Shown piece by piece: positions 26,729 to 39,544 of a stretch of 64,000 bases of DNA. Made by a program: the position numbers and the translations under genes. Source of the stretch: Ciborinia camelliae (lineage: Eukaryota; Ascomycota; Leotiomycetes; Helotiales; Sclerotiniaceae). Below the pieces are notes generated by a model, which made no database searches, was not told the DNA's origin, and saw only the letters and a program-made list of their open reading frames with translations. The DNA lies in the NCBI GenBank assembly GCA_025890175.1, contig JANPYM010000006.1, positions 2,058,565-2,122,564 of the forward strand, given 5' to 3'. The number at the start of each line of letters is the position of its first letter. Positions within the stretch are counted from its first letter, which is position 1.

Positions 26729-28716
26729 TATTAAAATATTTTTTGGAATTTTTTTTATAATTATTTTTTATCAAAATTCTTTAAGCTTTTTTTATTTCTT
26801 TATTAAAATTTCAATTTTTTTATAGATTATTAATATTTTTTTTTTATATTAATATTTTTGTTGATATAATTAAATATAAATTGAAAACTATATATTGTTT
26901 TAAATAAAAAGAATTTTATTATATTATATTAATTAATATTATATATAAATTTTATTAAAAATAATAATAATATTTAATTATTCTATTTTTAATTCAAATA
27001 ATATATAATATAATATATAAAATTTTGATTTTATTGTTTAATTTATTTATTAATTTAAAAATAAAATATTATTAATAATTTTTAGTAGATATAAAAATAA
27101 AATATTAAACTTCCCTAAAAGTAATTTATAAATTATAGTTTTTTATTTAAAATAATATTCTTTAATGTATCAAAATCTTTAAATATATATACAAATAATA
27201 TTTTTGCTAATTTAAATAAATTAATAATTTTAATTACAAATATATATTTTATTAGTTTTATAAATTTATTAATTATTATAAGCATTATATTATAAATATA
27301 TTTTCTAATTTTTGAAAAAAATAAATTTATAATAAAATTTATAATTATTTTTTTTTCAAAGTTTTATAAAAAAAAAAATATTTTTAATTTATTATATAAT
27401 TAATAATATCTTATTATTAAATATTAATATATTATATAAATCTTAATATATTTTTTAATATTTTTTTTATATTTTATTAAAAATATTTTCTTTTTAATAT
27501 TTCTAATATTTTTTTTATATTTTAATATTCTCTTATTAGATTATTATAATAAATCTTCAAAATCTTTATTTTTATAATAAAGTTTAACAATACAAAAATA
27601 GTTTTATTATAAATAATTATTTTTTTAATATTTATTTATTATAATAAAATATTTTCAATAAACTTTTATTTTTATTTAATATATTTTTTATTTTTTATAA
27701 ATTTATTATATTTTTATAATTATAATAAAATGTTTTTTATAAATTTCAATATAATATTTAATATTATTTTATTTTTAATTATAATATTAATTATCTAACA
27801 AAATATTAATTATTTGTAATTAATCTTTATTAATAATTCTTTTAAATTATAAAAAAATAAATAATTTTTTTTTTTGAAAAAAATCTAAAACGTTTTATAA
27901 AGGTATTTATTTTATATTTAAATAATAATATATTTTAATTAAAATCATTATATTTTTTAATTTAATTTTTAATATTAAAAACATTTTATCGTTATCCTTC
28001 GAATCATTAAAATAATTTAATTATTTTAATAATTTGTCCGCTAAATTTAATTTTTCGATTTTATATTTAATTTCGAAATTATATATAATAAACATTTTAG
28101 TTTATTTAATTTACCTATTATTTAGTTTTTTTTTAATTATAAAATATTAAAGATTATTGTAATTTGTTTTTATAATAATAATATAATAATTGTTTGCAAC
28201 ATAATGCTGCTACTTACAAAATGTAATATATATTGCTAGTAATTTTTGGTTATAAGTCATATAACGTTGCTTTGTAGAGTTCAGCTTTTTGGAGTAAAAT
28301 GCCACAAAATATTATTGATCGATATTTTAACTTGAATATAACGGTAATAATAATAATAATATATCCTTTTTTATTTAAACCTAGAATTACAAAAACATTT
28401 AGAATAATCATTAGGTTTTATTATTTTCCTATTAATATACTTTGCTATTTTTCTGTTAAAAGAATTCGACGTTTTTTTATTAATATAGACCCGTTTTTTT
28501 TTAAGACAATCTCTTCCGAAATGCTTTTTTTAATAATATTAATATTTAGATGGATTTTTACAATTAATAATATAATAATTTAATTATTAATATTAATAAT
28601 ATTTTATTAATTTTCTTAAATATTTTTAATATTAAATTTTTTTTATTAATCAATTTTTTTATATAATTTTTTAATTTAATTTTATTTTAATTTTAATAAA
28701 TTTTATTAATATAATA

Positions 28717-29196
28717 TGTTGTATTTTAATTAAAAATATAATACCTATCTCTTAATTAATTATATAATTTATTTATTTAATTAAATATATTAATTAATTA
28801 ATTAAATAATTAATAAATTATATATTTATTTAATTATACAGGGTATAATTAAATGTACGGTATGGTAGTACGAACTACGCGAACACGTGCCTAGTACGAT
28901 CATTCGAATCGTACGGGGTTCTTTCAGAATTCGAAACGCCGCATTAGGAAAGGTCGATTCTTTGTTCGAATTTCAGTTGGAAAAAGCAATATAGTGGGGC
29001 ATTTCATTTCGATTCTGATTTTTGATTCTGTACCGCAATAATACTATTTCATATATTGTATATAAATATATAATATAACTACTATTATCTCTTGATATTT
29101 AATCTATTTATAGTGAAAAGTGCGTATTAACCAACTAGACACCCTGCACCACCGGCATATACCCCCTGTATATGCCTAAAATTCGAACTTGCAACA
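28717..29196. mobile_element. Solo LTR-D (480 bp)
   Basis: TGTTGTATTTT...CTTGCAACA, flanked by the 5 bp duplication TAATA at 28712-28716 and 29197-29201, inside family B. The undisturbed site is visible in the left copy near 3730. The interior holds an A/T palindromic zone (28,755-28,845) and a perfect hairpin GGCATATAC/GTATATGCC at about 29,154-29,177. On the minus strand the segment TCTAGTTGGTTAATACGC resembles a tRNA A-box region, but it is not part of a foldable tRNA. Apart from the A/T zone it is little RIP-damaged. Confidence 0.85.
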
Positions 29197-32100
29197 TAAT
29201 ATTCATATTATTTTTTTATAATTTATAAAAAAACTAAACAAAATTTAAATAATATAAAAAAATATTATATATTTTTTTAAAATAATAATTTATAATATTA
29301 ATAAAATAATGATTTAATTAATATTTTTTAGTTTATATATTTATTTTATAAATTTTTTTTAAATTTTAAATTATTAAAAAAATTCAAATATTTTTTTGCT
29401 TATATTAAAATATAAATTAATAAACAATTATTTTTAATATATATTATTTGTTTTATATTTTATATCTTTTTTTAAATTATTTAAATAAAAAATAAAATTA
29501 TTTATATTTTATTTTAAATATTATTTAATTTTTAATATTTAAATAATTTTTATATATTTTTAATTTTTTTTATTCAAAATTATATTATATATATATTTTT
29601 TAAATTTTATTTATATAATATTATTTAATTAAATTATATTAATAAATTAATATTATACCATTAAAAAATGTTTTTCAAAATATTATATTATATAATTTAT
29701 TTTCTAAATATTAATAAAAAAATAATATTTATTATTATTTTTAAATATTATTTTAATTTAAAAAAAAAATTTATTTAAAAAATATTTATTTCTTTATATC
29801 AAAATAATTTTTAAAGCTTTAAAAATCTAATATTTGATTTAAAATAAACAAATAATATATTATTAAAAATTATTAAAATTTTAATAATTTTTTATATTTA
29901 AATAAACTAAATTTGTTAAAGATTATATTATTATACTATATTCACTATAATATAAATAACCGAGGTCTACCCCATTATCTAAAGTAATTTAGCTTTTTTA
30001 TTATATAATATTTTTTATTTATTTTATAATTTTTATATATAATTTTAATTTATATATATAATATATATATTATATATTTAATAAATTATAAAGTTTATAT
30101 AATTATATTTTATTAATAATTATATTAAATATAAATATAATTTTTTTTTGATTTTTTTTTATTGTTATAAAAAAAAAAAAAAAAAAATTATATTTAAAAA
30201 TAATAATTAAGACAAATTTAAAGATTCGATTTTTTAATATTAATTTTTATTAAAATTATTAATATTATAAAAAATATTAAAAAAAAATCAAATATTTTAA
30301 ATAATAAAAATTTATTTAATAATTACAAAAAATATTATAATTATATTTTATTAATTTTAAATTTTAATATTAATAATATATATTATTTAATATTAATATT
30401 TTTTATTTAAAATTTTAATATTATTAATATATAAAAAATATTAAAAAAAAAATAATAATTTAATATATTTATAATTTATTATAAAAATTAAAAAACAATT
30501 TTATTATATCAAATTCGATTTTAAAATTTAATTATTTTATTAATTTTTTAAATAATTTTATTATTTTTAATAATAAATTTTTTTTAATATTTAAATTATT
30601 AATAATAAAAATTTTTTTTAATAATTTTTAATTAAAATTTTTAAATTATTTAAATAATAATAAATCAAAATATTTGTTTTTAATTTCGATTTTTCTTTTT
30701 AAAATATTATAATTATTTTTATAATAATAAAAAAATTAATTATAATAATAATAATAAATATTATTAATAATTAAAAATTATAATATAGATATAATAAAAA
30801 ACGATATAATGAATTTCAAAATTATAATAATTATAATAATTTTAAATAAAGTAATTAAAATGAAGATAATAATAATTTCGAAAATAATATTAATAAAATT
30901 ATTAGGGATTAATATTGTTTTTATTTAAAAATAAAATATTATTAAAAAGATTATTATATTTTGATAAAGATTTAAAAAAATATTAAAAATGATAAAAAAA
31001 GTTTTGTTAATAAAAAAAATAAAAATAAAGATAAAAATATTAAAATTAATTTTATTAATAATTAATATAATAATATTATTTATTTTAATTTAATTATATA
31101 TATAATTAATTTAATTAAAAAAATATTTGATTTTGATATTTTTTAATATTTTATTAAATAAATTAATAATTTGAAATATATTTAATATTAATTAATTTTT
31201 AAAAATATAAAAATTGTTAATAATTTTTTTATTAAAAATATTATTTTTAAAAAAAACTAAAATTAAAACAATAATATTATTTGATATATAATTTATATTT
31301 AAATTTAATTTTATTTAATTTATTTTTATTAATTTATTTATAAACTTTAATTATAAAATTATATTTAAAAACAATTTTATATTATATTAAAAATTCAATT
31401 AATTATATTTTATTATCAAAAAATCAAAAACTTTTATAATTTTTTAATAATTTGTTTTAATTATATATAATAAAAATATAAATTTAAATAAAATATTTAT
31501 AAAATTTATTTATAAATATTTTAAATATTTAAATTATAATTAATTAAATCAATTCAAAAAATATATAATTAATTTTAAATTTAATAATAAAATTAAAATA
31601 AAAAAATAAAAAATTTACAAACCTTATCTCACAAAACAAATAAAAAAATATTTTAACAAATATATAATTATTTATATATTTATTAAATTTTATCAAATTT
31701 ATTATAATCTTTTCAAAATATAATTAATTTTTTTAATTAAAAATTAATATTTTATTATTATTATCAATAATATAATTTAAATTAATTAAATTTAATATAT
31801 TTTAAATAAAAAAATTATAATTATAATTTTAATACTAACAAATTTATTTTAAATAATTAAAAAAAAATCTAATTCGAAAATCATAATTATATAAATCAAT
31901 AATATTAAAAAAAAATTTGATATTCAATTTTAAAAAAAACTTAAAAAAATTAATTAATAATTTAAATCCTCTTCTTCTAAAAAACATTTTATAAATAATA
32001 TTATAAAAAAAAAAATCTAAAATATTAATATTAAATCCCAAAATTTATTATTTTAAATCAAATTAAAAATTAATTAATAAAAGATTATTATAAAATATAT

Positions 32101-33806
32101 TATTTAACTAATAAATCAATTTTTTATATATATACTCCCATTAAATAATATCAATTTATTTTTATTTATAATTATTCTTTTTAAAATATATTACAACAAA
32201 TTATTTAATTTTTCAAAATTTCAAATTTTCAATTACAAAATATTTATTTAAAATCTTTAATATTTAAAAAAACTAATAAAAAAATTTAAATCGAAAATAT
32301 TAAAAAAAAATTATATTTTTATAAAAATAAAAAAATATTATATATATTTATTATTAAATTTATTTTTCAAAAAAATTATTAAAATTATAAATATTAATTT
32401 CAATAAATATAATTTTTTGCTTAAAAATATTTTAATCAAAAAACAATTTAATATAAATCTATAAATTTTTATATTTAATATAAATAATAATAAAAATTTA
32501 TTATTTTAAACAAAAAATTTTTAAAAAAAAAAAAAAACAAATAATATTATTTTTTTAATTATTTTATAAAATAAAAAAATTAATTAAAACTTAATTTTTA
32601 TAAAAAAAAATTTAAAAATAATTTTTAATAATCAAATTGTTCAACAAATTAAAATTTTAAAAATAAATATTAATAATATTAAAAAACAAATTTATATTAA
32701 AATATTGATTAAAATAATAAATTTTAAAAATATTATATAAAAAAACATTTCAATATAAATACTTATTATTAAATCTAAATTAAAAAATTTTCCAAAAAAT
32801 AATACTTTTAAAATTTTTAAAACAATTTTAAAAAAAATAAAATTAATAATTTTTAAATAAATTTCGAAAAACAAATTAAATTAATTTAAATAAATTATTA
32901 AAAAAAAAATATAATTTATAATTAAAAATTATTTTTAATAAAAAAATATTAATTTTAAAAAAATATTTATAAAAATTAATAAATATTTTATATTATAAAT
33001 TATATTTATAAAAATTATTATTAAAAATTTTAAAATCGATAATATAAATATTGATATAATATTTTTAAATAACAAATTAATAAATATTAAAATTTTAATA
33101 AAAATATCTCAATTTTTTGAAAAAGTTTTTTTAAAAATTATAAAAATATTAAAAAAAAATTTAAATATTTATTTTAAATTAAAATTTTTTTTTTACAAAT
33201 TAAAATAAATATCTTAAATATAATAATTTATTATTTAAAATTTTTTAAAAAATATTAAATTGATTTTATTATTTATAAATCCAAATTTTTTTATTAAAGA
33301 AAAAATATTTTTTTTGTTATATATTAATAATTTATTATTAATTAATAAATATATAATTATTAATTTTATTAAAAAAAAAATTGATATTAAATAAAAATAC
33401 AAAAATTTTAAATTAATATAAATATTTTTTAATATTTAAATTAAAAAAAATAAAAAATATTATATTTTAAAAATTTATAATTTTGTTTATATTAAAAAAA
33501 TATTAAAAAAATTCAAAATTTATTTTTTTAATATTAAAAAAACTTTTTTGTTTTTTAATATAATAATATATAAAATTGATTTTAATAATTTATTTTTTAA
33601 TAATAAAAAAAATCTTTATTTTTAAATAATAAATTTTTATATTTATTTATCAAATATAATTTAATTTAATATTTTTTTTGTTATAAAATAATTTATAAAA
33701 ATAATATAATTATTTAAAATATAATATTTTATATTTACAAAATATTTGTTTTAATATATTATAAAAACTTTTTTTTTAAAAATTTTATATTTTAATTATT
33801 TATAAT

Positions 33807-36800
33807 TGTTGAAGATTATATTACTATATTATATTTATTATAGTATGGATAACTAAGGTTTATTTTATTATTTAAAATAGCTTAGCTTTTTTTATTATAT
33901 AATATTTTTTATTTATTTTATAATTTTTGTAGATAATTTTAGTTTATATATATTTAATAGATTATAAAACCTATATAATTATATTTTATTAATAATTATA
34001 TTAAATATAAATATAATCTTCTTCAATTTTTTTTTTATTATTATAAAATAAAAAAAGATAATTATATTTAAAAATAATAATTAAAACAAATTTAAAAATT
34101 CAATTTTTTTAATATTAGTTTTTATTAAAATTATTAATATTATAAAGAGTATTAAAAAAAAACCAAATATTTTAAATAATAAAAATTTGTTTAATAATTA
34201 TAAAAAATATTATAATTATATTTTATTAATTTTAAATTTTAATATTAATAGTATGTATTATTTAATATTAATATTTTTTATTTGAAATTTTAATATTATT
34301 GGTATATAAAAAACATTAAAAAAAAATGATAATTTAATATATTTATAATTTATTATAAAAATCAGAAAACAATTTTATTATATTAAATTCAATTTCAAAA
34401 TTTAATTATTTTATTAATTTTTTAAATAATTTTATTATTTTTAATAACAAATTTTTTTTAATATTTAAATTATTAATAACAAAAAAGTTTTTTAATAATT
34501 TTTAATTAAAATTTTTGAATTATTTAAATAATAATAAACTAAAATATTTGTTTTCAATTTTAATTTTTTTTTTTAAAATATTATAATTATTTTTGTAATA
34601 ACAAAAAAACCAATTATAATAATAATAACAAATATTATTAACAATTAAAAATTATAATATAAATATAATAAAAAAAGATAATATAATAAATTTCGAGATT
34701 ACAATAATTGTAATGATTTTAAATAAAACAATCGAAATAAAGATAATAATAGTTTCGAAAATGATTTTAATAAAATTATTAAAAATCAATATTATTTTTA
34801 TTTGAAAATAAAATATTATTAAAAAAATTGTTGTATCTTAATAAAGATTTAAAAAAATATCAAAAATGATAAAAAAGATTTTATTAATAAAAAAAATAAA
34901 AATAAAAATATTAAAATTAATTTTATTAATAATTAATATAATAATATTATTTATTTTAATTTAATTATATATATAATTAATTTAATTAAATAAATATTTA
35001 ATTTTAATATTTTCTAATATTTTATTAAATAAATTAATAATTTAAAATATATTTAATATTAATTAATTTTTAAAAATATAAAAATTATTAACATTTTTTT
35101 ATTAAAAATATTATTTTTGGAAAAATTAGAATTGGAATAATAGTATTATTTAATATATAATTTATATTTAAATTTGATTTTATTTAATTTATTTTTATTA
35201 ATTTATTTATAAATTTCAATTATAAAATTATATTTAAAAACAATTTCATATTATATTAAAAATTTAGTTAATTATGTTTTATTATTAAAAAATTAAGGGA
35301 TTTATATATTTTTTAATAATTTGTTTTGATTATATATAATAAAAATATAAATTTGAATAAAATATTTGTAAAATTTGTTTATAGATATTTTGGATATTTA
35401 AATTATGATTAATTGAATTAATTTAAAAAATATATAATTAATTTCAAATTTAATAATAAAATCAAAATAAAGGAATAAAAAGTTTATAAATTTTATTTTG
35501 TAGAATAAATAAAAAAATATTTTAATAAATATATAGTTATTTATATATTTATTAAATTTTATTGAATTTATTATAATTTTTTTGAAATATAATTAATTTT
35601 TTTTAATTAAAAATTAATATTTTATTATTATTATTAATAATATAATTTGGGTTAATTAAATTTGATATATTTTAAATAAAGAAGTTGTAATTATAATTTT
35701 AATATTAATAAATTTATTTTAAATAATTAAAAAAAAATTTAATTTAAAAATTGTAATTGTGTGAGTTGATAATAATAAAAAAAAATTCGATATTTAATTT
35801 TAAAAAAAATTTAAAAAAATTGATTGATAATTCAAAATTTTTTTTTTTGGAAAATATTTTATAAATAATATTATAAAAAAAAAATTTAAAATATTAATAT
35901 TAAATCTTGAAGTTTATTATTTCAAATTGGATTAAAAGTTGATTAATAAAAAATTATTATAAAATATATTGTTTAATTGATAAATTGATTTTTTATATAT
36001 ATATTTTTATTTAATAATATTAATTTATTTTTGTTTATAATTATTTTTTTTAAAATATATTATAACAAATTGTTTAATTTTTTAAAATTTTAAATTTTCG
36101 GTTATAAAGTATTTGTTTAAAACTTTTAATATTTAAAAAAACTAATAAAAAAATTTGAATTAAAAATATTAAAAAAGAATTATATTTTTGTAAAAATAAA
36201 AAAATATTATATATATTTATTATTAAATTTGTTTTTCAAAAAAATTATTAAAATTATAAATATTGATTTCAATAAATATAGTTTTTTATTTAAAAATGTT
36301 TTAATTGAAAAGCGATTTGATATAAATTTATAAATTTTTATATTTGATATAGGTAAGAAGAAAAGGTTTGTTATTTCAAATAAAAAGTTTTTTGAAAAAA
36401 AGGAAGGTAGATAATATTGTTTTTTTGGTTTTTTTATAAAATAAAAAAATTAATCAAAATTTGATTTTTATAAAAAAAAATTTAAAAATAATTTTTAATA
36501 ATTAAATTATTTAATAAATCAAAGTTTTAAAAATAAATATTAATAATATTGAAAAACAAATTTATATTAAAATATTAATTAAAATAATAAATTTTAAAAA
36601 TATTATATAAAAAAATATTTTAGTATAAATATTTATTATTAAATTTGAATTAAAAAGTTTATAAGAAAATAATATTTTTGAGATTTTTTAAGCAATTTTA
36701 AAAAAAATGAAATTAATAATTTTTAAATAAATTTTAAGGAACAAATTAAATTAGTTTAAACAAATTGTTAAAAAAAAAATATAATTTATAATTAAAAATT

Positions 36801-38511
36801 ATTTTTAACAAAAAAATATTGATTTTAAAAAAATATTTATAAAAATTAATAAATATTTTATATTATAAATTATATTTGTAAAAATTATTATTAAAAATTT
36901 TAAAATTAATAATATAAATATTGATATAATATTTTTAAATAATAAATTAATAAATATTAAAATTTTAATAAAAATATTTTGATTTTTTGAAAAAGTTTTT
37001 TTAAAAATTATAAAAATATTAAAAAAAAATTTAAATATTTATTTTAAATTAAAAAAGTTTTTTTATAAATTAAAATAAATATTTCAAATATAATAGTTTA
37101 TTATTTAGGATTTTTTAAAAAATATTAAATTAATTTTGTTATTTGTAAATCCAAATTTTTTTATTAAAAAAAAAGTATTTTTTTTGTTATATATTAATAA
37201 TTTGTTATTAATTAACAAATATATAATTATTAATTTTATCAAAAAAAGAATTAATATTAAATAAAAATACAAAAATTTTAGATTAATATAAATATTTTTT
37301 GATATTTAAATCAAAAAAAATAAGAAATATTGTATTCTAAAAATTTATAATTCGATTTATATTAAAAAAATATTAAAAAAATTTGAAATTTATTTTTTTA
37401 ATATTAAAAAGATTTTTTTGTTTTTTGGTATAATAATATATAAAATTAATTTTAATAATTTATTTTTTAATAATAAGAAAAATCTTTATTTTTAAATAAT
37501 AGATTTTTATATTTATTTATTAAATATAATTTAATTAAATATTTTTTTTGTTATAAAATAATTTATAAAAATAATATAATTATTTAAAATACGGTATTTT
37601 ATATTTACAAAATATTTACTTTAATATATTATAAAAACTTTTTTTTTTAAAATTTTATATTTTAATTATTTATAATAATTTTTTTTCGAATATATAATTT
37701 ATATTAATTTAATATAGGGTTTAAAATAATATCAAAAATTTATATAAAGAATTATTATTATATAATATAAAAAAACAATTATTTAATTATTAATTAAACA
37801 AAAATCTATTTTTCAAAGTATTATAAAAATAAAGATAATTGTTATAAATAAAAATACCAAAAAACTTATATAAATAAAAAAACTAATTATGGATTTAAGG
37901 GAATATATAAAGATGAAATTATTTGTTTTAATACTATTTATAAATAATAAAAACAACATCGATTAAATCAAGAAAAACAAATTTTATAATAGGGTTGAAT
38001 ATATCAATATTAAGTAATATTATATTAAAAATGATATAATAGATAGGAATAAATTTAGGATATTTTAAATAGTTGGTGCTAATCAAATTGCAGATATCCT
38101 AATTAAATAATTAACCTTGATTAGTTTTTTTATTTATTATATTAAAATAAATTTAGATATAAAAAAAAAATAATCAATTATATTTAAAAAAAATTTAAAT
38201 ATTTTTATATTATAATATAATTATATTATATAATACAAAATAATTAAATTTTATTAAAAAATAAATATCATAATTATAGATTGTTATAAAAATTAATAAA
38301 ACCTAAAATATAATTTAATGATTATTAATTATAAAAAAAATATTAAAGATTATATTATTATATTATATTTATTATAATATGGATAATCGAAATCTATTCT
38401 ATTATTTAAAATAACTTAATTTTTTTTATTATACAGTATTCTTTATCTACTTTACAATTCTTATAAATAGCTTTAGTTTATATATATAATATATATACTA
38501 CATGTTCAATA
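33807..38511 (+). mobile_element. Inner Ty1/copia-like element (copy II), complete, 4705 bp
   Basis: Begins TGTTGAAGATT at 33807 and ends TTCAATA at 38511. The 5 bp duplication ATAAT is at 33802-33806 and 38512-38516. The 3' LTR is about 38341-38511. The RNase H end is best preserved here: at about 37,945-38,110 one frame reads VEYINIK and later NQIADILIK, close to the copia pattern, with stops where CAA/CAG or TGG codons were hit. It sits inside copy III between the main coding part and the last 0.66 kb. Confidence 0.88.
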
Positions 38512-39243
38512 ATAATAACTTTTTTTTAAATATATAATCTATATTAATTTAATATAAAATTTAAAATAATATTAAAGATTTATATAAAAAATTATTATTA
38601 TATAATATAAAAAAATAATTATTTAATTATTAATTAAACAAAAATTTATTTTTTAAAATATTATGAAAACAAAAATAATTATTATAAATAAAAATATTAA
38701 AAAATTTATATAAATAAAAAAATTAATTATAAATTTAAAAAAATATATAAAAATAAAATTATTTATTTTAATATTATTTATAAATAATAAAAACAATATT
38801 AATTGAATTAAAAAAAACAAATTTTATAACAAAACTAAATACATTAATATTAAATAATATTATATCAAAAATAATATAATAAACAAAAATAAATTCAAAA
38901 TATTTTAAATAATTAATATTAATCAAATTATAAATATTTTAATTAAACAATTAATTTTAATTAATTCTCTTATTTATTACACTAAAATAAACTTAAATAT
39001 AAAAAAAAAAAAATTAATTACATTTAAAAAAAATTCAAATACTTTTATATTATAATATAATTATATTATATAATACAAAATAATTAAATTTTATTAAAAA
39101 ATAAATATTATAATTATAAACTATTATAAAAATTAATAAGATTTAAAATATAATTTGATAATTATTAATTATAAAAAAAATATTAAAGATTATATTATTA
39201 TACCATATTCATTATAATATAAATAATTAAAATCTACCCTATT

Positions 39244-39431
39244 TGTCATGCGCGTCACATAGGATCATAAAAATGAAATCGTAGATATGCAATCTGATAA
39301 AAGAACTATGCTGAAAAGGAAAGGATCCTTTTGGAAAGAGTACTATCTAATATAAACGTTGATCATGTGACCATGGTGGTCACGTGATCAATCACGTGAC
39401 TGTTATACTAGGCAGGGGCCTTGGCGTGACA
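39244..39431 (+). mobile_element. Solo LTR-C, unmutated (188 bp)
   Basis: TGTCATGCGCG...TTGGCGTGACA with inverted ends TGTCA/TGACA. The 5 bp duplication CTATT is at 39239-39243 and 39432-39436. It is inserted in the 3' LTR of copy III. It carries CACGTG twice, in the context GTCACGTGATCAATCACGTGAC. A second copy of exactly the same length is at 53335-53522. Confidence 0.92.
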
Positions 39432-39544
39432 CTATTATCTAAAATAACTTAACTTTCTTTATTATACAATATCCTCTACCTATTTTATAATTCCTGTATA
39501 TAACTTTAGTCTACACATACAATATATATACTACATGTTCAATA

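Larger units (their letters stand above)
26479..29913. repeat. Decayed repeat family B, right copy
   Basis: Colinear with 1 to about 4452, minus the 1.57 kb segment described there, and interrupted by solo LTR-D (28717-29196). It stops at the copia LTR at 29914. A stretch at about 28,190-28,570 is less A/T-biased than the left copy (for example GCCACAAAATATTATTGATCG), so the two copies were mutated to different degrees. No product is recognised. Confidence 0.7.
29914..39544 (+). mobile_element. Outer Ty1/copia-like element (copy III), interrupted by copies of its own family
   Basis: The 5' LTR starts at 29914 (TGTTAAAG, RIP form) and the 3' LTR ends at 39544 (TTCAATA). The internal region is split at 33806 by a complete element of the same family (33807-38511), resumes at 38517, and its 3' LTR is split by solo LTR-C (39244-39431). 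Subtracting the insertions leaves about 4.73 kb, equal to the other full copies. The flanks do not share a target duplication: AAATT to the left, AATTT to the right. The left flank is family B and the right flank is an inverted copia fragment. Ectopic recombination or deletion after insertion is therefore likely. Confidence 0.8.

Noticed and set aside
16400..32874. Several ORFs of 60-95 codons rich in Ile, Lys, Asn and Phe (at 16400, 18269, 18794, 28299, 31844 and 32692)
   Set aside because: Composition is what random A/T-rich DNA gives. They lie in RIP-damaged repeats, and the homologous copies do not keep the frames.
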